A stretch of DNA of 64,000 nucleotides from Psettodes erumei (taxonomy: Eukaryota > Chordata > Actinopteri > Pleuronectiformes > Psettodidae): assembly GCA_016785225.1 (NCBI GenBank), contig JAFBJZ010000356.1, forward strand, positions 186,001 through 250,000. The letters are read 5' to 3'. The position numbers and the translations under genes were made by a program. This document shows, piece after piece, positions 36,651 through 48,235 of the stretch. The notes beneath the pieces were generated by a model. It ran no database searches. It worked only from the letters and a program-made list of their open reading frames with translations, and was not told where the DNA came from. Every line of letters starts with the position of its first letter. The first letter of the stretch is position 1.

Positions 36651-39294
36651 TAGGAGTCAGGCACTCCATTCCAACGCTGGCTGCCTCTCCTCACGTTCCA
36701 AACAGCTGGGGTTTAATATCTTAGCTTCAGTGTCGAGTTCTTCGCCCGACCTGCACCGGTCACGAGTACTTCCTTGTCATGAGCTTCCTTTCCATGCTTG
36801 CATCCTAGCCTCCTTTGTGGGGATCAGGTGCAGCCATCTCGGCCTCCCTCAGGAGGGGAACCCCTGGGTCACGAGTCGTCATGGCAGCTGGGGAAGTAGA
36901 ATACACACCTTGGATCAGTGTGCCCACATTATAAGACAATACAAGACAACAAGCCCCGCGTTGTCCTTGTGTGGTTTCCACAAAGGGGACAGGTGGAATC
37001 TGATGACAAAGTTCCCAGTTCCCTGGGAAAGTGCCATCAACTCTAGTGTCAGAAGGTGGTCTGGCGAAGGTGAAGAGGTTGAGCTCTCCCTGCAGATAAA
37101 AGGGAGTGGCTCTCTCCTGTCATTGTGCGGCCAGGTGGAAACACGATACCCCTTGTTAAGAATGACGCACACGCACAATTAGACAGACACGTAGTTGTTA
37201 CCGGTTACCTTAAAGTCTTGCTTGGCTGTACTCACCAACCAACCCAGAAGCCCTGCCACTGAAACGTAAAGTGAGTTTTAAATTGCACTGTGGAGGGGAC
37301 AATGCAAAAGTGCTCGTACGCGCGTGATCGGGCGAGGGGACACGTGCGCGTGCGCTGTGGGACAAGCTCATCTGGTTTGAAGGTGGACGGCACCCACTGG
37401 GGAGGGGAAGGGGAAGCAGGAGGTGGAGGAGGAGTCCAAGCCTTGAGGGAGCAGACCGAGACACACCTGCGACTCCAGGCGAACACAATTTGTTAATTAG
37501 CAACAACAGCCGTCATTCAATTTATGCTGCATTTTGTTATCACTGCACATCCAACCGAAGAATGCAGACAGAGCGTGTACGGTGTTATTAAGCAATTAAC
37601 CATCTTCAGTAACCAAACTGGCAAAATCCCACCCCAGGCCTTTTGTAGCCTCAAACACAAACACAACAATGGGAGTAAATCTGTTAACTCAACCACAGAC
37701 CCAGCAGAAACACAACCAAAACAGTAAGACAACACCATGCAAAACATCAGTATGGTAACAGTGTGTTGTCACTGACTTTTCTAGCTCAAGCTCCTGGTTT
37801 TACATGTAACAACTACAGTAGAAACTAATAAAAAAAAAACACAAAGCACCTGGCTCAACAACACATGACAATAATTAAAGGGAGAATGTCAAATTTCCAG
37901 CTGGTCCAGAGACTGGAATCAATAACTACCCCAGCTGCAATGCACCTCTGTTCTGCAGCCACTATTGATTCTTGATGAGTAATTTTCAACCATAGAATCA
38001 AATGTCCCTTCATTTTAAGATGTATTATCTAACTTGTGTGCCGTATGCTACAGTCTTTTCCATTTAGCCCCTGAGATGAGCTGACAAATTACCTGTCTGT
38101 TGGGATTCCTGGGATATTTCTGGCATGGGAGGAGTTTAGAGAAAAAAACCCCAAAACATATGGTTTTCATGCTGCAACCTTAATGGCCTTCATCTCGCAA
38201 ATACATCACATACAGTGAGCACTAGCCAGCAGCCTCCTGCTGTATCTCAAGGAGGACACGTAATGACGATCATCTTCAGGTGTGAGTTAATACATGTGGA
38301 TTAAATTTTCGTATGATCCCATGCCAGATCATGTTTCTCAACCTAAGATTTACCAGTTAAATCACAGCTCCCCTCCCCAAAAAAGAAGAAAAAAGGAAAA
38401 ATAAAAAAAAATCAGACCCATTGCACAGCTATGAATGTGCGATGATTCATGCCATGTCTGCATGTGTGAGGTGGGGGAATCCATACTGTATGCGTGCACT
38501 GGCTGGGTTGGGAGGGGTTGGAATGAGTCACGGTTTAGCTCACTCGTACGGAACACATTGAAATGTTTAATGTTTCCATGGCGATGCAATAGAAAACAGC
38601 CACCCTCAGTATGTCTGTGCGGGAGCTGTTGAGTGTTCCTGCGTGTCTGTGTGTGTGTGTGTAGCAAGAGCTACAAAGTCTTTAGCTGCCAGAACACTGT
38701 GAGTCCACTGGGGAATGTATCACCAAACCTCCCCTAGTCTGTTTTCCTCTGTTTCTCTCTTTTTTGTCTCTTCTCTTCCAGCTCAACTGTTGTAGTTACA
38801 TCTACTGGCTATGTTAACATGCACACCAATTTTCTGAGCCTTCCTGCAGTTCTAAGATTCCACAGAATCTGTTGTGGAAATGTTAATACTTTTGTTTTAA
38901 AGGAAGATGGTCACGCAGGCAGCGTAAGAGAGTTTTAGAATAATATACAGTGTGAGGCATTGGGACTTCTGAGCAAGTTCTGGAATACATTCCCTATGCG
39001 GCTGCAACAAACTTAATTCTATATCATTAGTGGAGCAACACAGACGATCTGGGAGTATGTTTATTTATAGATGCCTGATTATAGAGATATGCAGGATCTT
39101 GTTATGCATAAATAATAAATATTGCAGGAAATGAGACGAATATAAAACACGACCACTGTCCGAAATGAGTTCAAACAGTCTGAAGACAAGTCCAAAACAT
39201 AACAAGCACAGTGAGCAAGGAGGGACATGGGAAGCCTATAGGGTCTCACAAGTAGGGGCTGGCGTTACGGACAAAAACATGTCCACAACAGAAA

Positions 39295-39592
39295 TATTAA
39301 CATGCTGATGTTTCACAGACGCAGTGTTTATCTAACTGACTTGTTTGGGTTTATCTAACTGACTTTAGCTTTTTAGCATGCTAACATTTGCTAATTGGCA
39401 GGAGACACAACATAGAGAACATCTGAACATGAGAGGTCAGGGGATCGCTAAAGTCATTAAGAGTCCTCCTCTGAGGAACATGAACGTCTGTACAGGTTTT
39501 ATGATAATGCATCCAACAGTCATTGCAAGTGATGGACTGACTAGCGGGCATTGCCACCCTTAGCGTCATGCTGCTCGCGCTAGCATAAGAGA
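39295..39592. repeat. Dispersed teleost repeat copy
   Basis: Contains 'tttagcatgctaacatttgctaatt', 'ggtcaggggatc.ctaaagtca', 'gaggaacatgaacgtctgtaca' and 'ggcattgccacccttag...catgctgct', in the order found in a high-copy interspersed repeat of percomorph fish. It is diverged, without coding capacity or an identified TSD. I cannot name the family with certainty. Confidence 0.6.
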
Positions 39593-39998
39593 TACTCATC
39601 ATTTCCCACACGGTCTGATGCAACCTGCAATTAAGAGATAGCAACCTGAAGTATAAATGGTGTGACAAATTTTTATCGTGTCATCAACATGTAAGTAGTT
39701 ACATTAATTTATGGCCCGAATGCAAAAGTAACGAAGAACTTAATCACGTAACTTCCACACAAAACAGCTGTCTGGGTATCATTATGTAACTACTGAACAC
39801 TCTTAAAGAGATCTTTAATGTAATAGTATCATTTCTGCGCCAGTGTGGAGTGTAAGAACAAGTTCAGTCTAGTGCAGCGCTTAGAAGTGAACGCCATGCT
39901 AAAGGACATCCAAGGCCTTGAGACTGTCCAGCTACACAGTACCATAAACAGACAGCAATAAAAAGGCAACGGCAGCAGCACAAACTTTCTGTCAGTGG

Positions 39999-40000
<2 letters not shown>

Positions 40001-40035
<35 letters not shown>
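40001..40035. repeat. (GT)17 microsatellite
   Basis: A perfect GT run in the nhsl3-sync spacer. Confidence 0.94.
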
Positions 40036-40039
<4 letters not shown>

Positions 40040-42517
40040 TGTGAGAGTGAGTGAGTGAGATGTGAGCGAGAGGAGGCTGCAGGCAGGAAATCCATACTGC
40101 CGGTTGGGATAAGCCCAGCTCTCTCAGTCCAGCATTATCATTCCCGACCTGCCTTTGTCCCGGGACAGACACATTCTTTCTGCACCGGCTACTTCTCTCA
40201 GTCCAAAAGCCTCCAACGCGAAACCACATCAGAAAACGCCAAAACGGTTCTGCCTCGCGCTAATTGCTTGTTTTGCTCCATCACCTCTCTAACATGCTCA
40301 AGCACTTCTGCTCTCGAGAAATGTTTTTCCAAGCGCCAGCAGGTGATCGAGAGCAGTGAAAAAGAACCAAATTACATTCCACGGTCCCCTATTTATAACA
40401 CTGACCATCTGAGGGGTTTGGGAAGGGTGGGAAGTGAGGTGAGAGAGAGGAGAAACGAGGGCAGAGAAAAAAGCGTGGCACGTAATAATGGTTTTATGTG
40501 GAAGAGGGAGAGGTTCCAGGTTGAGCTCAGCTGTGACACATGCCGAGGGGAATCCTCCTGTGCGACAGAGACAGCTTTGTCTCACCCACCCACGACTAGA
40601 AAAGATGTAAGAGTGTCTGTTGGCAGTGGGCTCCGGGTTGAAAAGGGGGTACGGGAAGAGGAATGAACACAAAGTAGAAACCAAAGTAGTTCAAGCGTGA
40701 CGAAAGTGCAAAGAAAGAAAAAGGAGGAGGAGGAGGTGGTTCAAACAATTCTCTGACCCCTACTGCACTCCAGGTGCTCCCTGTTGAGACATGTTGTTGC
40801 CCTTCCTCCTGGACGCAGCCGCTCACGGCCCCCGCCGCATTCTCCTGTGCTGCCCCAAAAGGGAAGCACAAAAAGGCTGAGCTAGTGGGGGGGTCCGTTT
40901 CATCGCCTTCATAGGGAAAAAATGTTGTCGAGTCACGTCTCTGGTGAGCGCGTTAAGTTAGGTGGGGAGGGGAGGGAAGAGAAAATATGGGTTGAACCAG
41001 CAGAAAATGAAGCCATAAGCCATAAGACTCTGGCCGTTGCCTGTTTTACGGAGCCTCCAGGGAACAATTTTGTCTCAGAGCCAGACAGCAGAGACAATAC
41101 GGCTGAAGGAGGGTCGTTTTCTTACGGGCTGTTGGTTCGACCCCAAACTAAAGCGGAGTCCTTGAAACGCTGCAGTTGTCCGACTCTAAACGCTGTCACT
41201 CAGAAGCACAGAGGTGTCCTTAATGTTCCTGGAAACACACTGCCGTGTCAGGCACACAAAAGACCCATTATTCCACAAATAACGTAAACCGTGTTGTCAC
41301 TAATGACCTCCTCTCGACCCTTGACAGTGATACCACAGCTGCTAAACGCACATTTGTATCACCGGTCGCACTTTGAACTTAAAAGCTGCAATGTAATGGA
41401 GAAGCTGGAGAAACTGAAGCATAATGTTGTCCCTAAATAAGCATCTCTGTTTGTATGATACTATTTCAAGAAGAGGAGGAGGTGGGTGGGATCTCTGTGT
41501 GTGTGACCCTGCCACAGATCAGCTTCATGACCCGTGAGCCGTTCATCAAGGTTTATTGGCCAATCAGTGTTTGCCTTTGCCTTGGACACGCTGAAGCGGG
41601 CCCGGCCGCTGGCTCTTGCCTCAAGCTGACTTGACCCCTCCAGCACATACGTAAACAAACATAAATTAAATACAGAGAAGAGTAAAACGCGACAAACGGC
41701 CCGTGACCGGCTCCGCTGCTCCTCGTGTTCTTACCGAAAGGTGAAATAATAAAAGGCAGTCAGGGCAAACACACACAGCCGCGTGCGTCCGATGCCGAGG
41801 GTGGGCGAAACCGAATTTACAGTGGACACTCCAGGATTTCTCAGAATCCAGGAGTGGCCGGAGCCAAAACACACTGGCTGTGCACAGAGCCATCTGGCTT
41901 GCAATTTGTACACACACGAAGATACACAAACAGACTCGCACAGCTCACTCTCGTGAAAACACGAGTGGAAATATGTCGGTTTAGATTCCACATTGTTCTG
42001 ATTGAGAAAAACACTTGTCTTTTTGCATGTCTCTGAACGTGCAATCGTTTTGTCACTGCTTTAGCTTTTCTGTCCGCTTGACCCTTGGCTGTCAGCACCT
42101 TAACTAATCAAAGCCAAAGTGCATTCCCCAACTTTATAAAACATTCATCACAAAAATCCCTTTCTTTTCTTGTGTAAGATATTTGTTCCCATTGAAAATA
42201 AGTATAGTATTTAGTATTTATCTAGAACTACTACTAACTGCACATAACATTAGCCGGCAAAACCAAAATTTGTTCCTGTAAAAATCAAGTTTATACATAC
42301 AGTATATTGTTGCATTCAGTTGCTTATACTATGTGTATATCTATGTGCATCCAATTCTGCAACACTGGGGTGCTTCAGATAAAAAAAGAACATCAATCAT
42401 GTTATGATAAGGCTTAACTGTTCCTTTAAAAACATGAAATATTTTTACAGCAGGAATTCCTGAGAGGGTGTGGTCGCTGCCGGGTTGTGAGACTGGACAA
42501 AAACAGGCCAAAGCTTT

Positions 42518-42551
42518 CCATCCATCCATCCATCCATCCATCCATCCATCC
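42518..42551. repeat. (CCAT)8 tetranucleotide microsatellite
   Basis: A perfect CCAT/CATC tandem run. Read antisense it gives the WMDG-repeat frame of a spurious ORF. Confidence 0.95.
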
Positions 42552-45500
42552 TTTGTCTCTCCCTCTCTCCATTTGCAGAGGAACTCTGTGCCTGTTTTCA
42601 CTCTCTCTGGGGGGGCGTTTAAATGAGGCACTGACGTCACAGCCTGGAGACCTGAGGTGACCTCTGTTGAATCTTTTTCTGAAATAACAGGATTGGCACT
42701 GGCACAACATCTAATTAGGAGAGCTGAAAGCAGAGTGGTGATTCTCTCAGGTCAAACCGTCTCTGGAAACAACCGGGGCCATGAGCACATGGGTGCAGTC
42801 GGAGTCAGAGCCCTCCGATTTGTTATCTTTTGAAAAGTCATAAAACTGACTTTAACGTAAGTGGCCATCACAATATTTACTGTAGCACCTGAAACTAACG
42901 TTTCTGCCACATCATTAGCCATCTTAAAACAGAAAATTGCAGCTCCTTTAAAGGATGCACGTGGACACATACTGCGTGCGCACACACACCAGCCAATGAC
43001 TCAGAGCGGTAACGACATTACTTTTACATCTGAGCTTCACATGTTTGGATTTAGGAACAAGCGTCAGGTGAACTAAACTTTTGTATTGGAGCTTTTGTGC
43101 TAAAAGTGGCACCAGTAAGAGTGAGCCAGAGGAATGCTGCCATTTATACCAACTCGATCCGTCTGTGAGATCCACGTGTACCGAGGCTGCCACATAATTC
43201 TATATCTAAGATTCCACTCGCCAAGTCTTGGGTTTAAGATTTACAACTGAGCATTCAGTATCTCCTCACAGCTTGACTGCTGATGCTGACACCCTTGGGC
43301 GCAGGCCCTTGAGCGGGAGCCTCACTGACTGAACGTGCAAGTTCGTCTCATCTTTCCATATCAGCTGTTATCATCTGCCGTGCCCCTTCATGGGAACTGC
43401 CTGCAAAGGAACAACGAACAATGAAAGACTGACTGGGAAGGTTGATGTAACATTCAAGTGCAAATGTGGGAGGTTTCAGTCCTGGTCGATTTGGTGACAC
43501 CCACAGTCACTGGTGGCGAGACTGACACTTTAAAAAGCCTTGGCTTCGAAATGAGGACTATTTTCAATCCATCCATTTGGCCGCTACAGCTTGTTCCCTG
43601 AGTCTCTCGAAGGGTAAGCATGTCTGTCATCTTTAAATGGAGGAAACATACTTAATCCAGAACAGTGGAAAAACCCACCGGAGGAGGACACAGGGCCCCA
43701 TACTTCATTATATGAAGTGATCCCTTAAGACTGCGAAAAGCCAACTGGTCCAAACACTGGGTGGCTGATGACAGTAAGAAGATGGCGGCTGACAAATACG
43801 TAGCAGACGCACTCTCCTTAAATAAACACCAGATAAGGGCACTGTCATTAAAGCACACTTAGCCACAGTGAGACAATACTGCACGATGCATGACGCCACA
43901 GGCGGCGGGGAACAACAAAGTGAAAAACAGAAGTTCAAGTTTGGGAAAGTGGGTGCGTTGTCAGACGGCTCCCAGTTTTAAACCCCCTGTGCAGCTGAGA
44001 AAATGTGTCCTGGGGACACAGCATGAGAAACATTCTGCTCTATCTCAATAGTTACATTGACATAGTTATCAAGGTGTCCTTGTGCAAGACCATTTTATCT
44101 CTGACCTCGGACGGAGGAGAGCGGTTGCACTGGGAGGCGTGAATGTGAGATTACGTAAGTAAGACTGTGATTAAAAGTGGCATCTGGGCTCCCCTGACTT
44201 CCTGAACATACATAGCAAATAGAGTGACATCAAAACAGCGGTGTGCGCACTGTGATCTGTATTTTTGAACGTGTACCTGTGCAGAAGCGTGCATACGTTT
44301 TGTGTGCGCGCTCCCCTAAATATTAGTTTCCATTAGTATGGGTTAGCGTGTGCGAATTGAATTTATGTATAAGAAACAATGCATGCTGGATGCTGTGCAC
44401 ATGGTTGGTGGGTCATATTTGACACGGAGGATGCGCAGTATGTTTTTCCCGCACAGAAAGTCACAACAAAAACTACAAACCCGAGCTGAGCAGCACTTTC
44501 GAAACACTTCCTTTCCCTCAACTATTCCCGGCCAAAATGTTTGCACAGCAGTCCATGGAGTACATGCAGATGTTGTATATTCTGCAGAGGCACTTGTCCC
44601 CCCTGTCAACGCAGGTGTCAGAAAATACACAAAAGCTAACGAATCCCTGGCGAATAATGCACGCTCATCCACATTGGTTAGGCACTGTGCTGTCAGCTGC
44701 AAAAATGGTTCGAAATATGAACAGTATGCACAACAGAGATAAGGGTATGTTTCATTTCTCCTCAACGTACCAAAGGAAACTGGCTCCGGAAAAATAATGA
44801 TAAAAAACACTTATGAGTCAGTGTTATGAGTCACTGTTGATCGTGAGAGTGTTTAAGGTATAGAAAAGGGGGCACACTGACAGGATGTTCTGGTGAGCGT
44901 GGACGACACTGCGGATTGGAGCAGACAATGACAGACCGGTCCAAAATGAACGTCCAGCATATGGTCTATCTTAGCGGGACATTCAGTCCAGAACGACAAC
45001 GCTCCCCTAAATATTTGGTTTCCCCTCTTGTCCTGCTGCACACCCACGCACGCAGACCGACGATCTCCCCGCCCATGCAAAGGAAATGATAGCGGGGGAA
45101 TCAGCGATAAACGGCGATAACGCGTCGTGTAAATGACGGTCTCCCTCCCAGAACTTCCACTTGCCAAAACACGGAGTCACTGCGGTCAACAGGGGCGATT
45201 TCGATGAATATTACATCTTTTCTCGAACATAAGGAACGTCATCTTTTCATGGAAACAGTGAATCAATATCTCGAAGGGGACGACAACCTTTTTCTGTTAC
45301 AGGTCGTCAGCTGCAAAAGCAAAAGGGTTCATGTGAAGACTCGAAACTGGGATTTGTAGTAAATTAATCACAGTTTTGTTCAGTTTATAGCATGGAGAGG
45401 CTTGACAGTAGCCCATCACTGTGTCACTGCCCTTTTAGAAAGTAATAAATAGCCTTTGATCACAACAGTGACAAAATAAGACAGAAACACAGAGAAAAGC

Positions 45501-46788
45501 GCGCAAAATTATTTATTAGTTAGTTATTATGTCGATCACAGTCTTGTCATCTTGACTGAAAATAAGTTCAAATCTGTGGTATAATAAAATGCTTATTTAC
45601 AGCTCATGCCCATCTTGATGACATTCGCATTAACTTGCTGCATTCATAGAGAGAAAAGCCAGAAGGACTGGGTGGAGAGGCTGAAACTTTTTCTGGACGA
45701 AACTGGTCCTCCAAACCCAGGAACTCAGTGGAGTTAAAATGAAACTGTGGCTCCATCTAGTGGTGGCTGTTAGATTTATTCTTATGTATGAAGAAATACT
45801 GTAGCAGTGTGTAGGAGACGCACATGACATGATTTTTTTTTTTTTTTTAAAAGAGCCGAAAAAACCAATTATAACCACAGAAGGAATGCAAGCATTCATA
45901 CCTAAAAGGATATTTAAAAAAAAAAAAAAAACAACATAAAATGAAAATTTGATTGAAAAGAAGAAAAAATTGTTTTCCTCATCCCAAAGACTATTATTCA
46001 AAAAAACATGACGTTTTTGCAGCTTGATATATAGATCTTCTAACAGCTCTCACTCCACCTCTCTGCCCTCACCTCGGACCACAGAGGAGGACCACCTGTC
46101 TGCTGGTCCATTGTTGGGGTCAGAAGTTGAAGAGAAATCCAATCCTCCCATGGGAAGCAGGCAGAAAAGTGCAGCGGGCTATTTAAAGACTCCTCGATAA
46201 TGAGGAGGCATGAGCGGAATCCTGGAGCCATGGTCTCTTTCATCGTAAGCACAAACACGCCGTAAACCCCCAAAGCACATCCAACTCTCCACGGCCGTAA
46301 CGGACGCTCCCAGCTGCGACATCAACGGCCCGTTTGGCATTACAGATGTGAAAACTGTGCGGTGAGAGATGTGGTCTGGGTGCCATAGGTTCCACTCGTG
46401 CAGAATGTGATGGTCTTATGGAGCTTTTCTTGAAACTAACGAGACATTTGGGGCATAAGCTATTTCATTTCACTTTCAACTGCAGGTGTATGATGTATCT
46501 GAACAAAGTAGGTTACACCATACACTATATCAAAGCAACAGCTTGAGTTCTGACACTTGAAACATTTATCCTTTCCCGTCTCTAACAAATGTAATGTTGG
46601 ACAAACTAGTTATAAATTACATTTGGCTGCCAAGTGTTTGGCCTAATTCTTAAGAGGTCCATTTTGGCAAATCCTTTATGTCTCTTGGGTTGAAACGGCC
46701 TGCCATAGCTCCCCTCTCTCCCTACCCAGTGTTTATTAATAAGCCTAAACAGATTTGAGGTAGTCATGGTTACACATAGCACCACACT

Positions 46789-46791
<3 letters not shown>

Positions 46792-46843
<52 letters not shown>
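46792..46843. repeat. (GA)25 microsatellite
   Basis: An uninterrupted purine GA run on the + strand about 1.4 kb upstream of the sync start codon. A homopurine tract of this length can form a triplex. Confidence 0.95.
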
Positions 46844-46849
<6 letters not shown>

Positions 46850-48235
46850 GAGGCTGGGTCAACCGTCCTTACCCCCCTCCTTCTCTCAGTTCATCCGCAC
46901 ACAACGCTCCAGCTCATTCTTTTGCTGCTCACTTTGCTTTGTCGTTTCAACAACAAGACCTTCCTCACAAATTGGTCCCAGGGACACGGCACCAGGACGG
47001 AGGAGACAGGGGTACATGCTAAGAAGTAAGTTCAATCGCAGCTGATTGTAACATGGGGCAGTTTGTGCTCATGATCCTGATCAATTTTGAATGAGAACCC
47101 CCCCTGGGAAAGATTCCTGACACAAACCATTAATTTAGCTCCTCGCTTTCAAACAACTACCCGTGTAGCAACTGCTCAAATATAGCATAAAAAACACCTC
47201 CTCGTGACTACTTAGTTGAAGATGTTTGTTTAGAATGGTCAGTGAATATAAGCCAGTGCTGTATTTGGGTGGTGGAGGTCTGAAGGAATGTGCCTTTTGC
47301 CCACACTTGTCCTGCAGCGAGACAGCTGGTCACTGTCATGTCCCTCCCAAGGGTTTTGATCAGCCGTAGACAACAAAGTTCAACCCTCGGCAACGGCAAA
47401 GCTTTTTTCAGGAAAGAAACAAGCCAATGACAGGAAGAGAAATAAGGGAGTGGGTTCTATCGATTTAAGTTGATTATTTGCAGTTTATTACAAAAGTTGG
47501 AGCTGCATCTGGGATTTTTGTTGGAGGGAGTTCTGGCCAGGAAATAGCAGCTATCAAATGAATGTCACACTTGTCTTCCATGCCCTTTCTAGATTTCAAA
47601 TCCCCGCGTAATGACACTATTGGGTCAATTTGATTCATCTACTCTCCGGGAGTCTCTGGCCAGTCCTGGCAAACACCTCAAAGGGTGAAATTACAGCTAC
47701 ATTATTCACCAGGGGAGAGTGCAAATGCCCATCCATCGGCACAGTGACATGTTATGATAATCTGCTCTCTAATGTAATCTGTGTAATGCCACTTGCTGGA
47801 GCTTCAGATATAAGTTTCAGGTATAAACTGTTTGTAAGTTACGAGTTTACGTTTGTGGTGTCGCACTGTTCCTGTGATTGCATGAGGGGGGGCTTAACTG
47901 AGGCGTGTGTCTGAGCATTGCCAAGCAGTAAGCCGGTGCCCAGGGCATCTAGCCTGAGGGGACAGCTGTTGGTAGCATACCTTCTGCTAAACTGTGTCCT
48001 TGCCCCCTGTCTACATGCTCAAATGTGCTACTGACATCAGCATATCTTACACAGAAGTCTGGCCAACACATGAACCCAACAGACCAGACCTAGTATTTGC
48101 GACACGCAGCAGAACTGCCAGCTGCTCCAGCTATCATGCTTGATATGCGTCGGCTGGGCTGTCTAACGTATTCATTTGCTTTGGTCAAGGGATGAGACGC
48201 TTCTGAGCAGAGGAGACGAGAAGTAGGCTGAACCG

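Larger units (their letters stand above)
36651..48235. other. Spacer between nhsl3 and sync, no supported gene
   Basis: About 11.6 kb separating the divergent nhsl3 and sync starts. The six-frame ORFs here (up to about 200 codons) show no recognisable domain, no splice-supported extension and no family match, so none is called. It contains microsatellites and at least one dispersed repeat near 39.3-39.6 kb. Promoter elements of sync should lie near its right end. Confidence 0.55.

Noticed and set aside
36610..37182. 190-codon + strand ORF upstream of nhsl3
   Set aside because: No recognisable domain, no splice support and mixed low-complexity composition; likely chance.
40055..40666. 203-codon + strand ORF
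   Set aside because: No family resemblance, starts next to a microsatellite, and there is no sign of codon bias that can be judged by eye.
41134..41143. GGTTCGACCC resembling a tRNA B box
   Set aside because: No A box at the right distance and no acceptor or anticodon stem can be formed around it.
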